The notes under the pieces were generated by a model. It did not search any database, was not told the origin of the DNA, and was given only the letters and a program-made list of their open reading frames with translations. Shown piece after piece: positions 17,140-24,708 of a stretch of 64,000 nucleotides of DNA (position 1 is the first letter of the stretch; each line of letters starts with the position of its first letter). Source of the DNA: CAZSSM01 sp964609385 (lineage in GTDB: Bacteria; Planctomycetota; Planctomycetia; Isosphaerales; Isosphaeraceae); the NCBI GenBank assembly GCA_964609385.1, contig CAZSSM010000003.1, forward strand, positions 1 through 64,000, written 5' to 3'. The position numbers were made by a program, and so were the translations under genes.

Positions 17140-17532
17140 TTAGCGGGGGGACGGTCCGGCGGTCTGTCGCCGCAGCAGCGCAGCGAACTGCGTGAGTTGT
17201 GTAACCGTGAGGGAGCGCGTGGGGCTGCCAGGGACGGTGCCCCAGACGTATCCCGAGCCCCTTGGGCCGGTTAGGGCTGTGGTGCTCGTCCATCCCGGTG
17301 CGGCGAAGGACCGCGCACTGGGAGCATATCCCCTGTCGAAGTTGGGACGTCCAGCGATCGTGCCCGGTGGCGTCGAATCCAGGCGGACATACTCGAACTG
17401 CGATGACCACCCGCCAGGGATCCCCTCGGGGTTTTGGGCGGCGCTCTGTTCCACCGCCATTCCGAGGCAGACCATCAAGGAGGCCACCAGCCAAGTGGCT
17501 CGACGCAGGATCAAGGCGATCGCGTCACGCAT
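17140..17532 (-). CDS. Small exported protein of unknown function
   Basis: 130 aa from the ATG giving MRDAIALILRRATWLVASLM; GAGGAG lies 9 nt upstream. Residues 1-32 look like a signal peptide ending at SAAQ. The mature chain is Thr/Gly/Pro/Ser-rich without cysteines and ends in a predicted helix (TVTQLTQFAALLRRQ). No family recognised. Upstream in-frame start codons would add a leader without protein-like composition and hide the signal peptide, so they were rejected. Confidence 0.62.
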   Translation of the reverse strand: MRDAIALILRRATWLVASLMVCLGMAVEQSAAQNPEGIPGGWSSQFEYVRLDSTPPGTIAGRPNFDRGYAPSARSFAAPGWTSTTALTGPRGSGYVWGTVPGSPTRSLTVTQLTQFAALLRRQTAGPSPR

Positions 17533-17847
17533 CCGGAATACTCCTCGGTGATGGTCCCATCCAAGGTTGAGTCCGTCTCGGGATCGGCTTCTCGAATCGT
17601 GCATCCTTGGAGTCCGGGCCGACCGGCGATCCGTCGTTCCCAATCGGGCGATCTCGGATGGGTGAGTAGTCTGATCTCGACTCGATTCTCAAGACGCGAG
17701 GCGATCGGATCCGTCAGAATCTGGTTTCGATCTCCAGGTTAACTTATCATGGCCTCATCGCGACGCGTAATCCAGGCCGATTCATCGGTTCGGAGATCGC
17801 GATCCGGACGCTCACATGGCCTGCGAGTTGGCGGTGCGTTCCCTTCG
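17533..17847. other. Divergent intergenic region upstream of the HAD phosphatase
   Basis: 315 bp between the exported protein (minus) and the HAD gene (plus). I see no repeat or clear promoter. If the HAD gene used an earlier ATG at 17749 this gap would shrink, but the extra residues are unlike a folded domain. Confidence 0.4.
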
Positions 17848-18546
17848 ATGACGATTCCAAATGCCTCGGGTCCACACGCCGCCGTCCCCAGGCTGGCCAT
17901 CTTCGATCATGATGGAGTCCTCGTCGACTCCTTGCTCTTGCACGAGCGGGCCTGGATCGAATTGGGCGCTCGAACCGAGTTGCCCTCGATCACTCGCGGC
18001 TTCGTCCGCGAGACCTTCGGCTTGACAAACACCGACATCTTTCGGCGGATCGACGACCGTCGGCTGGATGCGTCGGAGATCGCTCGGCTCGGCGAACTCA
18101 AGGAGGCGATCTACCGAGAGATCGCCGCCGAGCATCTCCAGTTGATGGATGGCGTCGCATCGTTGATCGAGGGATTTCGCGAGCAGGGTACGACCTTGGC
18201 GATCGGCTCCAGCGGCCCGCAAGCCAACCTGCAACTGACCGTTGAGGTCTGTGGACTTCAGGGCGTCTTCGCCACGATCGTCGGATCCGAGGACGTTCAA
18301 CGCGGCAAACCGGACCCGCAAGTCTTCTTGGAGGCGGCGCGGAGGACCAACATCGATCCGGCACAGGCGGTCGTCTTCGAGGACGCCCCGATGGGGATCC
18401 GAGCGGCCAAGTCGGCCGGCATGACCGCCATCGGCGTCACCTCGACCCACCCGACGCCGATCCTCCGTGAGGCCGGCGCCGATCGGATCGTCGCCTCGCT
18501 CGAGGATCTCGAGGTTGATCGGATCGGCCATCTCCTGATCAATTGA
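17848..18546 (+). CDS. HAD-superfamily phosphatase/phosphoglucomutase-like protein
   Basis: 232 aa. HAD motif I IFDHDGVLVDS carries the nucleophilic Asp and the acid/base Asp; motif II is the SGPQ region (GSSGPQANL); motif III Lys lies in RGKPDPQVF; motif IV is VVFEDAPMG. The cap inserted after motif I is helical (C1 type), as in beta-phosphoglucomutase and sugar-phosphate phosphatases. It probably acts on a small phosphorylated sugar in the cytosol; the substrate cannot be deduced. The ATG was chosen at the start of the conserved domain; an upstream in-frame ATG at 17749 adds 33 Arg/Ser-rich residues. It lies 186 bp before gpsA on the same strand. Confidence 0.85.
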   Translation: MTIPNASGPHAAVPRLAIFDHDGVLVDSLLLHERAWIELGARTELPSITRGFVRETFGLTNTDIFRRIDDRRLDASEIARLGELKEAIYREIAAEHLQLMDGVASLIEGFREQGTTLAIGSSGPQANLQLTVEVCGLQGVFATIVGSEDVQRGKPDPQVFLEAARRTNIDPAQAVVFEDAPMGIRAAKSAGMTAIGVTSTHPTPILREAGADRIVASLEDLEVDRIGHLLIN

Positions 18547-18732
18547 AGCGGGCCGGACGCCGAGCTTCCCTTTCGTCGATGGCGTCCCTAGACCATAATC
18601 AAATCCATTCGGATCTCACCGAACCATTGCGAGCGGGCTGGTCACTGGGACTCGGCTTGGCCATTCGACCCGTACATAAGATGGCCTCGGCTGGTTTGGC
18701 TTCGGGTCACGCGCGTTTGAATCGGTCGAACC

Positions 18733-19791
18733 ATGGTTGAGACGACGATCCTCGGCGGTGGGAGCATGGGTACGGCCATGGCATTGCTGCTGGCCCCGCG
18801 CACTCGTCGTGTCCAGATCTGGATCCGCGACCCCGCACGGGCTGAGACCGTCGAGACCGATCGTGAGAATCGTCGGTATCTGCCGGGCGTCCGCCTCCCC
18901 GAGAACGTCGAGGTGACCGGTCTGGCGGAACGGGCGCTGGCCGAGACGGACCTGATCATCGCGGCCATCCCCTCAGCCCACCTTCGGGCGACTCTTCAGA
19001 CGCTCGCGCCGGTGGTCCCCGAATCCGCGTCTGTGCTCAGCGTCGTCAAAGGGCTCGAAATCGATACCGGGACCCGACCCAGTCAAATCTTGCACGATGT
19101 GCTGGGACCTCGCTCGGTCGCCGTCCTGAGCGGCCCTGGCCACGCCGAGGAACTGGCCGCTGGCCTGCCCAGCTCCCAGGTCGTCGCCGGCGCGGATCCC
19201 AATCTGACCGGCACGATCCAAGAGATGCTCAACTCCGAGTCGCTCCGGATCTACACGAGTCTCGATCTGATCGGTGTCGAGTTGTCGGCGGCCCTCAAGA
19301 ACGTCTTTGGAATCGCCGCGGGGATCTGTCAAGGACTCCGACTCGGTGACAACGCCCAGGCTGGACTCCTGACCCGGAGCTTGGTCGAGATGGGTCGCCT
19401 GGTCGAAGCGCTCGGCGGAGACCGCGCGACCGTCTCCGGCCTGGCAGGGATCGGTGACCTGTTGACGACCTGCTACAGCCGATTCGGGCGCAACCGGAGT
19501 GTCGGGGAAGCGATCGGCCGCGGCGTGCCGATCGAGCAGGCCACCCGGACCGAGCGCGGGATCGCCGAAGGTGTCACGACCGCCCGGGCCATTCACCAGT
19601 TGGCGGAGGCTCATGGCATCGAGATGCCGATCGTCGCGGAGGTCCGTCAGATCCTCGATCAGGTCAAGACGCCGCGCCAGGCGCTTCGCGACCTCATGAT
19701 GCGTCAGCCCAAGCAAGAGCACGAACCGCAGGCCAACGTCGAGCCACACGAACCGCTCAACACCCCGATCGTGCCCAACGCGGGCCCTTGA
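18733..19791 (+). CDS. gpsA: NAD(P)-dependent glycerol-3-phosphate dehydrogenase
   Basis: 352 aa. The N-terminal Rossmann motif ILGGGSMGTAMA binds NAD(P); VVKGLE and LSGPGHAEELA are GpsA signatures; the catalytic Lys lies in ALKNVFGIAAGI; the C-terminal helical domain includes GLAGIGDLLTTC and RNRSVGEAIGRG. It reduces dihydroxyacetone phosphate to sn-glycerol 3-phosphate, the backbone of phospholipids, in the cytosol. The last 25 residues form a His/Glu/Pro-rich tail beyond the family core. The rhomboid gene starts 61 bp downstream on the same strand. Confidence 0.95.
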   Translation: MVETTILGGGSMGTAMALLLAPRTRRVQIWIRDPARAETVETDRENRRYLPGVRLPENVEVTGLAERALAETDLIIAAIPSAHLRATLQTLAPVVPESASVLSVVKGLEIDTGTRPSQILHDVLGPRSVAVLSGPGHAEELAAGLPSSQVVAGADPNLTGTIQEMLNSESLRIYTSLDLIGVELSAALKNVFGIAAGICQGLRLGDNAQAGLLTRSLVEMGRLVEALGGDRATVSGLAGIGDLLTTCYSRFGRNRSVGEAIGRGVPIEQATRTERGIAEGVTTARAIHQLAEAHGIEMPIVAEVRQILDQVKTPRQALRDLMMRQPKQEHEPQANVEPHEPLNTPIVPNAGP

Positions 19792-19852
19792 CGTTGGCGG
19801 AGATCTCGGCGGTCTCGTCGATCCTCGCCTCGAACCAGAGAGTCTGCCCTTC

Positions 19853-21250
19853 ATGCCGTCTCCCCGGTCGACAACCACCAAACGACGCGCCCCGCTCCGA
19901 CCCTTGTTGGGGATCTGGTACGTCAGCCTGCTCCGACTCGTCCGCAAATCCAGCGTCACCTTGTCGATCGCCGCCATCTGGATCCTCGTCTATCTCGCCA
20001 TGGGGATCGAGTATCACCGGATCACGGGCATCGACTATCCCTCGTGTTTCCTGAGGTACGACGTCTCGGTCACGACCTTGTTCGGCGACGTGTCTTTGGG
20101 GGCGATCGGCCGCGGGGAAGTCTGGCGACCCTTGACCGCAACGTTCGTGCACCTGCATTGGCTCCACATCGCCATCAACCTCTTCGGACTTCTTCAACTG
20201 GGCCGCGCCATCGAGAACTGGTACGGCTCTCGGATGTTTGCCCTGATCTATGTGGTCCTGGGTGTCGGTGGAAACCTGATCGCCTTGGCGATCAAGGCCT
20301 TGGAGAACGACCCGCTTCACTCGGCCGGCGGGTCGACGGTGATCTTCGGTCTGGTCGGCCTCTGCGCTGTGGGGGGCTGGCGCGAGGGGACCAAGGTCGG
20401 CCTGACCCTTTATGTTCAGATGATGGTCCTGCTGGTGATCAACGGCCTGCTGGGCGCGGTGATTGTCGGCATCGACAACGACGCGCATGCTGGGGGCGTC
20501 CTCGTCGGAGCTCTCCTCGGGATCGCCGATCCCTGGTTGGTCCGCCAACGCAAAGCCAAGCCGCGCTGGCCTTGGATCGCCCTGGTCGCGGCCATCCTCC
20601 TGACGGTCGCCTCGGCATTCTTGCAAACCCGCGCCTTTGAAGAGCGTCGACGCCTGGAAGTCCGTTGGCTCCAGGCGGTCCAGGACGAACTCGATCTGAT
20701 CAACGCGCGGGAACTCTGGAATCGGGTCGAGGCCCGTGTCCGGCAGATCGCCTACGTCGAGCAGGTCGGCGATCTGCAACGTCGAGCGGAGTTGGAGATC
20801 GCCAACAGCATCCGAAGCCGACGCATCCTCAACGAGCCGTTCACGGTCGAACAACGCCGACGACAACGCGATCTGCTCGACGCGTACCGGGACCGATACC
20901 GACTCAGCGCACAAATCACCCTCGTCACGTCGCTCTGGCAAGTCGAGGCTCGACTTGGCGACGATCGGCCGCTCCCCGAGGCGATCGCCCACACCTGGCG
21001 CTTTGTCGGCCAACCACCGTCACGCCCGAGCCTTGTTTCTTTCGCCAGACTCTCGGGGGCCTTCAAGACCGAGCTAGAGGCCCAGATCGCACGCGCTCAG
21101 GTACGTCGAGGTGAGCTGACCGAACGGTTCCGAGCCTTCGGTATCCAACCTCAAGCCGAAGATGTACGGCCACGGATGCTCGCCAGGCCGACGCGACGGA
21201 AACCCGAACCTCTCCCAGATCCTTCCCTTGTCGAGATCGAATCTGAGTAG
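19853..21250 (+). CDS. Rhomboid-family intramembrane serine protease with long C-terminal domain
   Basis: 465 aa. Hydrophobic helices span about 35-225. Family markers: HLHWLHIAINLF (His100, His102, His105, Asn109), the catalytic Ser161 in GGSTVIFGLVG, and the catalytic His212 in NDAHAGGVLVG. The dyad is present, but the residue after the serine is Thr instead of the Gly of the usual GxSG. After the last helix (about 250) there is a soluble, Arg/Glu-rich helical domain of about 210 residues that is not part of the rhomboid fold and is unknown to me. It probably cleaves membrane-anchored substrates. It follows gpsA by 61 bp; co-transcription is likely. Confidence 0.85.
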   Translation: MPSPRSTTTKRRAPLRPLLGIWYVSLLRLVRKSSVTLSIAAIWILVYLAMGIEYHRITGIDYPSCFLRYDVSVTTLFGDVSLGAIGRGEVWRPLTATFVHLHWLHIAINLFGLLQLGRAIENWYGSRMFALIYVVLGVGGNLIALAIKALENDPLHSAGGSTVIFGLVGLCAVGGWREGTKVGLTLYVQMMVLLVINGLLGAVIVGIDNDAHAGGVLVGALLGIADPWLVRQRKAKPRWPWIALVAAILLTVASAFLQTRAFEERRRLEVRWLQAVQDELDLINARELWNRVEARVRQIAYVEQVGDLQRRAELEIANSIRSRRILNEPFTVEQRRRQRDLLDAYRDRYRLSAQITLVTSLWQVEARLGDDRPLPEAIAHTWRFVGQPPSRPSLVSFARLSGAFKTELEAQIARAQVRRGELTERFRAFGIQPQAEDVRPRMLARPTRRKPEPLPDPSLVEIESE

Positions 21251-21434
21251 CATTCACTTACGACACGAAATAATGTTTAGGCAACGGTGTTAATTAGTTT
21301 TCCGTTGTCTGCTCTGAGTCAAAAGCTTCTGTTCAAAATTGCCATATATCACATCAATTAATTCGCCCAGGTCAAGATCATATGCAGGTCATTTGGTTTG
21401 CTGTTGCTAGAATGGACGACGAAACATAGGGTGT
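21251..21434. other. AT-rich intergenic island
   Basis: 184 bp with strikingly low GC relative to everything around it (for example TTAATTAGTTTTCC and ATATATCACATCAATTAATT). No gene, repeat or tRNA seen. Confidence 0.5.
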
Positions 21435-21462
21435 CCGCGTCCCGAAAACGAGTGGGACGCGG
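21435..21462 (-). terminator. Terminator-like hairpin downstream of the glutathione peroxidase gene
   Basis: Perfect 9-bp stem CCGCGTCCC / GGGACGCGG with a 10-nt loop, starting 24 nt after the peroxidase stop on the minus strand. Only a short T-run follows, so factor-independent termination is plausible but not certain. Confidence 0.5.
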
Positions 21463-21485
21463 GATGTCGTTGAATCGACGTAAAA

Positions 21486-22067
21486 TCACTTCGATTCGTC
21501 GAGGGCGGTCTCGATCGCGCTGGTGAGTTGGGGCGACTCAGGATCGACGTTGGGCTCAAAGCGGCCGACGATCTCACCCTTGCGGTTGACCAGGAACTTG
21601 GTGAAGTTCCAGCGGATCTCGCCACCGAAGGAGCCGTTGGCCTGCTTGGACGTCAGAAACTGGTAGAGCGGGTGCTTGTCGGAACCTTTGACGACGATCT
21701 TGCTGAACAGCGGGAAGGAAACGTCGTAGTTCTCGGTGCAGAACTGCTTGATCTGGGCGTCGTTGCCGGGCTCCTGACGGCCGAAGTCGTTGGATGGGAA
21801 GGCGAGGACTTTGAAGCCGCGTTCCTGATACTTCTCGTAAATGTCTTGAAGCCCAGCATACTGAGGGGTATACCCGCAACGGCTGGCAGTGTTGACGATC
21901 AGGAGGACGTCACCCTGATAGTCGCCGAGCTTGACCGTCTCGCTATCGATGCTCTCGGCCTTGATCTGGAGGACGCTGCTCGGTTCCTTGGTTTCCTCAT
22001 CGGCCGCGACGGCATTGGAGCTGGCCAAGCCGATCAGGATGGCGGGGATCCACAGGAGGCGGGTCAT
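21486..22067 (-). CDS. Exported glutathione peroxidase-family thiol peroxidase
   Basis: 193 aa with a signal peptide (residues 1-22, cleavage near AVAAD). The Gpx core has peroxidatic Cys64 in NTASRCGYTPQY, the FPSNDFGRQEPG loop at 90-101 and RWNFTKFLV with the catalytic Trp-Asn. In the classical FPCNQFG loop the Cys and Gln are replaced by Ser92 and Asp94; Cys110 (IKQFC) is the remaining candidate resolving cysteine. It probably reduces peroxides in the periplasm using thioredoxin-like donors rather than glutathione. AGGAGTTCC precedes the ATG. It diverges from the Clp_N-ThiD2-ThiE gene, with a palindrome in between. Confidence 0.9.
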   Translation of the reverse strand: MTRLLWIPAILIGLASSNAVAADEETKEPSSVLQIKAESIDSETVKLGDYQGDVLLIVNTASRCGYTPQYAGLQDIYEKYQERGFKVLAFPSNDFGRQEPGNDAQIKQFCTENYDVSFPLFSKIVVKGSDKHPLYQFLTSKQANGSFGGEIRWNFTKFLVNRKGEIVGRFEPNVDPESPQLTSAIETALDESK

Positions 22068-22120
22068 CGGAGGAACTCCTTCGAAGGTCGGTTGATTGGG
22101 GTGGGGGCGGCCTAAGCCGA

Positions 22121-22156
22121 ATGGTTCGATCCCCTATGGGTGGTGGATCGAACCAT
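22121..22156. promoter_or_regulatory. Perfect 12-bp inverted repeat in the divergent region
   Basis: ATGGTTCGATCC at 22121-22132 and its exact reverse complement at 22145-22156, spaced by 12 nt. It lies 54-89 bp upstream of the peroxidase start and about 170 bp upstream of the thiamine gene, a typical operator position, though it could also act as an RNA hairpin. It does not contain a TPP-riboswitch (thi box) core. Confidence 0.5.
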
Positions 22157-22323
22157 GGGAACACGTCGACCGTCGACGGATCGGGCGTTCCCAAGAGAGC
22201 AGGGGCTCGCCGATCGGTTCGGGCCGGCGGTATTATCGTTATGGTCAGGCCGTTGGGCGAATCAAGCACGGTGGGTGTGTGGGGAGGTCACGACGGCCGA
22301 GGTCGAACGGGGATGATGGACTG

Positions 22324-23901
22324 GTGCTGGAGGAGTCGTTCACCGCAGGAGCCGAGCGTGCGATGCACCGCGCTCGGATGCGCGCAGCGCATCGGGAAGC
22401 CGAAGCGATCGGCCCCGAGGATCTGCTGGCCGGTCTGGTCGATGAGCCGGAGAGTCAAGCGGCCCGCCTCCTGCGCGACCACGGAGTCGAACGCGATGCC
22501 ATCTACGAGCTGCTCGGCATTGAGCCGCAGGCGAACTCCGATGACTCCGACGAGGAGGACCCCGACTGGCTCGCCTTCTCCACGAGCCTGATCGCATCGT
22601 TCGACCTCCGGAGCGTCGTGACCGAAGCCGGGATCCGTGCGCGGAGTCTGGAGCGGGGTCGAGGGATTGGGACCGAGCATTTGCTCCAGGCCCTCCTCGA
22701 TGTCCCCTGCGCCGTCTCGGACCTCTTGGTGCGTCGCTTCGGCCACGCGATCCGAAGCCTGACGTTCCAGTTGGATCGGGCACGTGATGCCGAGGCTGGG
22801 CCTTTGGCGGTCCCTGAGGATCTAGCGGCACCGGTCCTCCATGACCCCACCGAGACGATCGATGTCGGCCGGGTGCTCGACGCCTCGGCCAATCGCGCCC
22901 GCGAGGGCCTCCGTGTGGTCGAGGATTACGTCCGATTCGCCATGGACGATCCGTTTCTGACCAAGCGATTGAAGCTGGTCCGTCATCGGCTCTCGGAGGC
23001 CATCGGCTCCCTGGATCGCGATCTTATGCTGGGCGCGCGCGATACCCGAGGCGATGTCGGCACTGCGATTATGACCGCCAACGAAGCAGCACGGACCAAC
23101 CCTGAAGCGGTCCTGACGGCGAACTATCGGCGGATCACCGAGGCGCTCCGCTCGCTCGAGGAGTACACCAAGCTGGACAACTCCTGGCTGGCTGGCCGGT
23201 TCGAGGTGCTCCGTTACGACGTATACACCCTGGAGAAGCTGACCGCCAACGGCCTCGCGGCCCATCGGAGCCTCGAACCGTGCCGGCTCTACTTGATCGT
23301 GGGTGGCCTCCCAACTCTCGGTGACCTGACCTGGCTCGTCGGCGAGGCGATCGCTGGGGGGGTCCAGGTCGTGCAGCTCCGTGAGAAAGGGTTGGCCGAC
23401 CGAGAGATCCTGGAGCGTGCTCGGGAGTTGCGGATTCTGACGGCTGAGGCTGGGGTCCGTTTCGTGCTCAACGATCGGCCCGACCTGGCGCGGATCGCCG
23501 GAGCCGACGGGGTCCACGTCGGTCAGGATGACCTCCGTGTCCGGGACGTTCGTCGCGTCGCAGGACCTCGGATCCAGGTGGGGGTCTCGACCCATGACCC
23601 AGGCCAGTTTGACCAGGCCCTCCTCGATGGCGCCAGCTACCTGGGTGTGGGACCGGTCTTTGCCAGCCAGACCAAATCGTTCGCCGACGAGGATTTGGCC
23701 GGTCTCGCTCTGGTCCGCCATGCCGCTGAGACAACGAGTCGACCGTGGTTCGCCCTTGGCGGGATCGGCCTGGAGAACCTCGAGGCCGTCCTGAGCGTCG
23801 GGGCGACACGGGTTGCGGTCAGCCAGGCGATCCTCCGCGCAGAGCGTCCGCGTGAGGCGGCCTCAACGTTCCGGGAACGGCTTGAAGCGGTCGGTACCTG
23901 A
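22324..23901 (+). CDS. thiE: Clp_N-like / ThiD2 / thiamine-phosphate synthase (ThiE) fusion
   Basis: 525 aa from a GTG. Residues 1-150 contain two Clp N-terminal-type helical repeats (FTAGAERAMHRARMRAAHRE, then SVVTEAGIRARSLERGRGIG with EHLLQALLD). Residues about 183-305 are a ThiD2 domain (DASANRAREGLRVVEDYVRF). Residues 315-525 are ThiE: QLREKGLADREI, LNDRPDLA, HVGQDDL, VGPVFASQTK and ALGGI. ThiE joins hydroxymethylpyrimidine-PP and thiazole-P into thiamine phosphate. The ThiD2-ThiE pairing is known; the Clp_N-like repeats are unusual. The start is uncertain: an in-frame ATG at 22096 would add 76 residues without protein character. Confidence 0.85.
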   Translation: MLEESFTAGAERAMHRARMRAAHREAEAIGPEDLLAGLVDEPESQAARLLRDHGVERDAIYELLGIEPQANSDDSDEEDPDWLAFSTSLIASFDLRSVVTEAGIRARSLERGRGIGTEHLLQALLDVPCAVSDLLVRRFGHAIRSLTFQLDRARDAEAGPLAVPEDLAAPVLHDPTETIDVGRVLDASANRAREGLRVVEDYVRFAMDDPFLTKRLKLVRHRLSEAIGSLDRDLMLGARDTRGDVGTAIMTANEAARTNPEAVLTANYRRITEALRSLEEYTKLDNSWLAGRFEVLRYDVYTLEKLTANGLAAHRSLEPCRLYLIVGGLPTLGDLTWLVGEAIAGGVQVVQLREKGLADREILERARELRILTAEAGVRFVLNDRPDLARIAGADGVHVGQDDLRVRDVRRVAGPRIQVGVSTHDPGQFDQALLDGASYLGVGPVFASQTKSFADEDLAGLALVRHAAETTSRPWFALGGIGLENLEAVLSVGATRVAVSQAILRAERPREAASTFRERLEAVGT

Positions 23902-23980
23902 CCGCCCGAAATGACCTGTTCGCATCCTGAGTCGGACGGGGCATCCGTAGAGCCGGGGAGGCCAGACCCGTGACCGGAAA

Positions 23981-24439
23981 TTAAGTCAACTTAGGCGTAA
24001 GTCGCGTTCCCAATTCGAACTCGAGGCGGCGGCTATTGATATCGAGCGCTTCGAGGATATCGAGGACCTCGTCCAAATCGACGAACTGCACACGAGCCCA
24101 GACCAGGACGTCCAGGTTCTCTTTACCGTCCTTGAGCATTTCCACAATGGAGTCGATGATCCTCGAGTCGTGAAAGGCCCGCCTGAGGAGTCCGAAGTCG
24201 TCGTGATCCAACTCGATCCAGAAGGTCCGCCCTTCCAAATGCTCGAGCCAGCGAGCGCGAAGGAATCCGTTCCAGTGGGCACGGACCCATTCGCGGATGG
24301 CCAGTTCACCCAGATCGCGACCGGCCTTTTCGCTGGCGATCCATTTGAAACACAAGGCTTCGGCGGTTCCCTGTTCATAGACGCTCAGGCGCGGATGCGT
24401 CAGATTGGGTTCGCTCGGTGTGGCTAGTGCAGTACTCAT
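23981..24439 (-). CDS. Small cytosolic protein of unknown function
   Basis: 152 aa from the ATG giving MSTALATPSEPNLTHPRLSV, with AAGG about 9 nt upstream. The sequence is rich in Trp and acidic residues (RAHWNGFLRARWLEHLEGRT; FWIELDHDDFGLL; ILEALDINSRRLEFEL) and predicted mostly helical, with no signal peptide or membrane segment. I recall similar short proteins in planctomycete genomes, annotated as hypothetical, but assign no function. The 269-bp upstream gap separates it from the beta-propeller gene, so it probably has its own promoter. Confidence 0.68.
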   Translation of the reverse strand: MSTALATPSEPNLTHPRLSVYEQGTAEALCFKWIASEKAGRDLGELAIREWVRAHWNGFLRARWLEHLEGRTFWIELDHDDFGLLRRAFHDSRIIDSIVEMLKDGKENLDVLVWARVQFVDLDEVLDILEALDINSRRLEFELGTRLTPKLT

Positions 24440-24708
24440 AAAAACCTTAAGCACAACGACGATCGGGACACACCGAGGAGATGGATCACCAACGCACCAC
24501 AACCGACCACTCAGAATCTTACACAATCGTATGAACGTCGTCTTCGAAAAAACGACGCGAGGCATTAGGGAACAGTGAACGAAAACATGAAGAAATTCGG
24601 ACGACCCCAGGGGGAATTGAGGAGATCTTGACGCGAAATCTGCAAAGGGACTAGGGCAATTTGAGCGATCTCCTCCCCGAATCGGTATGGTTCTTCCATG
24701 TCAACGGA

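Noticed and set aside
22068..22323. Possible TPP riboswitch upstream of the ThiE fusion
   Set aside because: Searched for the thi-box core (CUGAGA and ACYUGA elements); not found. The region holds a simple palindrome instead.
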